Assembly (NCBI GenBank): GCA_964444825.1
Contig: CAYUIS010000114.1
Span: 1-17,003, forward strand
Source of the DNA: CAYUIS01 sp964444825
GTDB taxonomy: Bacteria; Chloroflexota; Anaerolineae; B4-G1
Reading direction: 5' to 3'
DNA length: 17,003 nucleotides
Positions within the stretch are counted from its first letter, which is position 1, and the number at the start of each line of letters is the position of its first letter. Of this stretch, positions 14,500-17,003 are shown in pieces. Below the pieces are notes generated by a model that was not told the DNA's origin, did no database searches, and saw nothing but the letters and a program-made list of their open reading frames with translations. Position numbers and translations under genes: made by a program.

Positions 14500-16992
14500 A
14501 TGGAAGCGATGTTTGGTATGGACAGAGCGACCGAACGCCTCAAGATCTTGTGCGTCGACGATACCCCGGACGTGTGCACATTGATCCAGCGACTGCTCTC
14601 CCATCGCTACGACGTCCTGGAAGCCAATGATGGCTTGCAGGGTATCGAGGTAGCCAGGGACGCCCGCCCAGATCTGGTATTGCTCGATATGCACATGCCG
14701 GGCCTCACCGGCTACGAGGTTGCCACCCGCCTCAAGTCCCTGATGCCCAATGTCCCTGTCGTTGCCCTTACTGCCGATGTCACGATGCATATCCGCGAGC
14801 GTGTCTTGGCCGCTGGTTGCGATGGGTACTTGTCCAAGCCAGTCGACCCGGACGGTTTCGAAGACCAGGTTCAGGCATTCTTGGACGGTGCGCGGGAAGA
14901 GCTTCAGGACGAGGGGTATCGGCGGGACTACCAGGAGACACTGGTGGCTCGACTGGAGGACAAGGTCCGCGAGCTCACGCGCACCCTGGAGCGCAATGCC
15001 GAGCTCGACACCCAGAATGTCCAGTTGTTGGAGCAAGCGCAGCGTCAGGCCCGGTTGCTGGCGGCCGGGGCCAAGGTGGGGCAGAGTGTCGCCTCCATTC
15101 TGGATCTGGATGCGCTGCTGAACACGACCGTCGACGTGATCTGTGACGAGTTTGGCTTTTACTACGCTGGCGTGTTCCTAGTCGATGAGACAGGCGAGTG
15201 GGCGGTGCTCCGGGCTGGGCGAGGTGAGGCGGGTGCACAAATGGTCGCCGCCGGACACAAACTAAGGGTCGATGGGCACTCTATGATCGGCGCTGCCACG
15301 GGGCGGCGTCAAGCCCGAATCGCTCTGGATGTTGGCGAAGAACCCGTTCACTTCAAGAATCCCCATTTGCCCCATACCCGGTCTGAAATGGCCTTGCCCC
15401 TGACCGCAGGCGCCGAGGTGATCGGCGCTTTGACGGTGCAGTCCGTTGAGGAGGCTGCCTTCACTGGCGACGATGTCAATGCGCTGCAGTCGATGGCAGA
15501 TCAACTGGCCGTATCGATCAACAATGCCCGGCTCCACGTGCAGAATCGACGGTTACTGTCGCAGGCGGAGCGGAATGCCCGGCTGCTGAAAGCGGCCGCA
15601 CAGGTCGGACAGGATGTCACGTCCATTCTCGACCTGGATGACCTGTTGAACAAGACGGTCGACATCATCTGTGATGCCTATGGTTTCTACTACGCTGGCG
15701 TGTTTCTGCTTGACGACACGGGGGAGTGGGCAGTGCTCCAAGCTGGACGAGGTGAAGCTGGCGCGTCGATGATCGCCAAGGAACACAAGCTGAAGGTGGG
15801 TGGGCTCTCGATGATCGGCACCTGCATCACTCAGCGGCAGGCACGGATTGCCCTGGACGTGGGTGAGGAGCCCGTCCACTTTAAGAATCCTCATCTTCCT
15901 CATACCCGGTCTGAGATGGCCCTACCGCTCAGTGCGGGTAACGAGGTAATTGGCGCACTGACGGTGCAGAGTGTTGAGGAAGCCGCCTTTAGCGCCGGGG
16001 ACGCCACCGCGCTTCAGGCGATGGCTGATCAACTGACGGTCGCGATCAATAACGCTCGATTGTTGCAGAGGCTAGAGTCCGCTCACAAGGAGTTGGTGCA
16101 GGCCAAGACGTTTGAGGCGATCGCTACGGCCACCGGCGAGGCGATTCACTGGGTGGGGAACAAGGCCGCGCCTATCCCTGGCAGTGTGGCCCGAATTACC
16201 GAGGACTTTGTTCGGTACGTGGCGTTAGCCAATGGACTGATAGCGCAGTTGTCCCCTGAACAGCGCGAACACAAGTTTGCCCGATTGCTGGCTGAGACAA
16301 GCGATGAGATAGCCGAGCGGGGTGATTTCTTGGCGGGTATTCTGGACGAGTTGGAATCCCACCCTCTGAAGCGACTGCGCAAGTTGCTGTCGGTCGACTC
16401 GATTTTTGAGGACCTAGAGATTATCGAGGGTAGCGCGCGCGCTATACTGAATATCAAGGAGGACCTCATTGGTCCGGCTCGCAAACGGAATGAGCAAATA
16501 GTCTCTGTGCCAGACTTGCTGATACAGACGATCAACTCTATGGGGCTGCCTGACGAGGTCGTGCGAACGCTCTTCAGTGAGGGATTGCATCCTGTGTGGG
16601 CCGACCCATCTCATCTGGATCGTGTCTTTGTGAACCTGATCAAGAATGGGATGGAGGCGATGCACGAGATCGAGAACCAGAGACTGTTCATCTGGGGCCG
16701 GGAGGCCGATGAGCCGGGATTCGTCGTGGTGGACGTAACTGACAACGGACACGGTATTCCACCCGAGATTCTGGACAAGATCTGGATGGCCTTCTACACG
16801 ACAAAGGGGAACCGGGGAGGAACCGGGTTGGGGCTTGCAGCCTGTGCTCAGATCATTGGACAGTTGGGCGGCAAGATCTCTGTGGAAAGCGAAGTCGGGG
16901 TCGGGACCACGTTCAGCGTCCTCTTGCCGGTGGCGAACGAGAACACGGACGTGGCGAAGAAGGCGCAGGCGGCCCCGGGCATCGACGATTGA
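14500..16992 (+). CDS. REC-GAF-GAF-histidine kinase hybrid protein
   Basis: The protein has 830 residues and no membrane helix. Residues 13-128 are a receiver domain with acidic D20-D21, likely phosphoacceptor D63 (LLDMHMPG), T91 and K113. A coiled-coil-like stretch (about 140-185) leads to two closely related GAF domains (about 177-346 and 353-522). The C-terminus is a histidine-kinase ATPase with N-box VNLIKNGMEA (711-720), G1 box DNGHGIP (748-754) and G2 box GGTGLGLA (773-780). The only good phosphoacceptor candidate is H550 in AIHWVGNK, about 160 residues before the N-box, which is longer than usual. GAF domains often bind small ligands, haem or chromophores; none can be named here. The ATG at 14500 has no ribosome site; ATGs at 14509 and 14518 (GGAAG upstream) are alternatives. 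It diverges from the DUF4870 genes. Confidence 0.9.
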   Translation: MEAMFGMDRATERLKILCVDDTPDVCTLIQRLLSHRYDVLEANDGLQGIEVARDARPDLVLLDMHMPGLTGYEVATRLKSLMPNVPVVALTADVTMHIRERVLAAGCDGYLSKPVDPDGFEDQVQAFLDGAREELQDEGYRRDYQETLVARLEDKVRELTRTLERNAELDTQNVQLLEQAQRQARLLAAGAKVGQSVASILDLDALLNTTVDVICDEFGFYYAGVFLVDETGEWAVLRAGRGEAGAQMVAAGHKLRVDGHSMIGAATGRRQARIALDVGEEPVHFKNPHLPHTRSEMALPLTAGAEVIGALTVQSVEEAAFTGDDVNALQSMADQLAVSINNARLHVQNRRLLSQAERNARLLKAAAQVGQDVTSILDLDDLLNKTVDIICDAYGFYYAGVFLLDDTGEWAVLQAGRGEAGASMIAKEHKLKVGGLSMIGTCITQRQARIALDVGEEPVHFKNPHLPHTRSEMALPLSAGNEVIGALTVQSVEEAAFSAGDATALQAMADQLTVAINNARLLQRLESAHKELVQAKTFEAIATATGEAIHWVGNKAAPIPGSVARITEDFVRYVALANGLIAQLSPEQREHKFARLLAETSDEIAERGDFLAGILDELESHPLKRLRKLLSVDSIFEDLEIIEGSARAILNIKEDLIGPARKRNEQIVSVPDLLIQTINSMGLPDEVVRTLFSEGLHPVWADPSHLDRVFVNLIKNGMEAMHEIENQRLFIWGREADEPGFVVVDVTDNGHGIPPEILDKIWMAFYTTKGNRGGTGLGLAACAQIIGQLGGKISVESEVGVGTTFSVLLPVANENTDVAKKAQAAPGIDD
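15028..16065 (+). repeat. Direct duplication encoding tandem GAF domains
   Basis: Units at about 15028-15537 and 15556-16065 align without indels at an offset of 528 bp (176 codons). By eye about 77% of residues are identical. The best-conserved block (residues 270-301 and 446-477) has 32 identical residues, although roughly 20 of its codons differ at synonymous positions. Confidence 0.85.
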
Positions 16993-17003
16993 AACCTCGT
17001 CGT

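Noticed and set aside
14185..15036. 283-codon minus-strand frame across the divergent promoter region
   Set aside because: It would overlap the DUF4870 start, both promoters and the receiver domain of the kinase gene, and shows no domain.

Overview
The window looks like a piece of a Chloroflexota (Anaerolineae-type) genome, probably a metagenome scaffold because it carries a 100-N gap. The lineage is inferred from GC-rich, intron-free bacterial genes, two secreted proteins ending in a V-[FY]-L-P-L-x-x-R tail that I associate with Chloroflexota exported proteins, and a membrane-anchored protein with a long Pro/Thr linker. No rRNA, tRNA, transposase, phage gene or CRISPR array was found.

Left part, plus strand (1-7386): a secreted protein of four ~100-residue choice-of-anchor-D-like repeats; a secreted protein with a propeller-like middle and a carbohydrate-binding-like C-terminal region; a rho-independent terminator and a sigma70-like promoter; a large GH31 glycoside hydrolase interrupted near its N-terminus by the gap; and a PAP2-family lipid phosphatase that ends 5 bp from the converging minus-strand group.

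Middle part, minus strand (13043 down to 7392): recJ, a UDP-sugar 4-epimerase-like gene, a secreted clan-A glycosidase-like protein with a Pro/Thr linker and C-terminal membrane helix, a 61-residue membrane protein, and a NapH-like membrane polyferredoxin. Spacing is tight: 32 bp, an ATGA overlap, 7 bp, then 34-49 bp. They are probably co-transcribed.

Right part (13107-17003): two DUF4870/Tic20-like small membrane protein genes on the minus strand, followed by an in-frame fragment of a third copy and a terminator. They diverge from a REC-GAF-GAF-histidine-kinase gene on the plus strand. The intergenic region has two good promoters whose -35 hexamers lie back to back under one perfect inverted repeat. 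That suggests joint control of the membrane proteins and the sensor kinase, and it is the most system-like arrangement in the window.

The overall theme is cell envelope and carbohydrate handling plus a signalling module. Nothing here is proven to be a new system. The best leads are the shared divergent promoter, the truncated third DUF4870 copy, the unusual kinase core, and the C-terminal tails of the secreted proteins.
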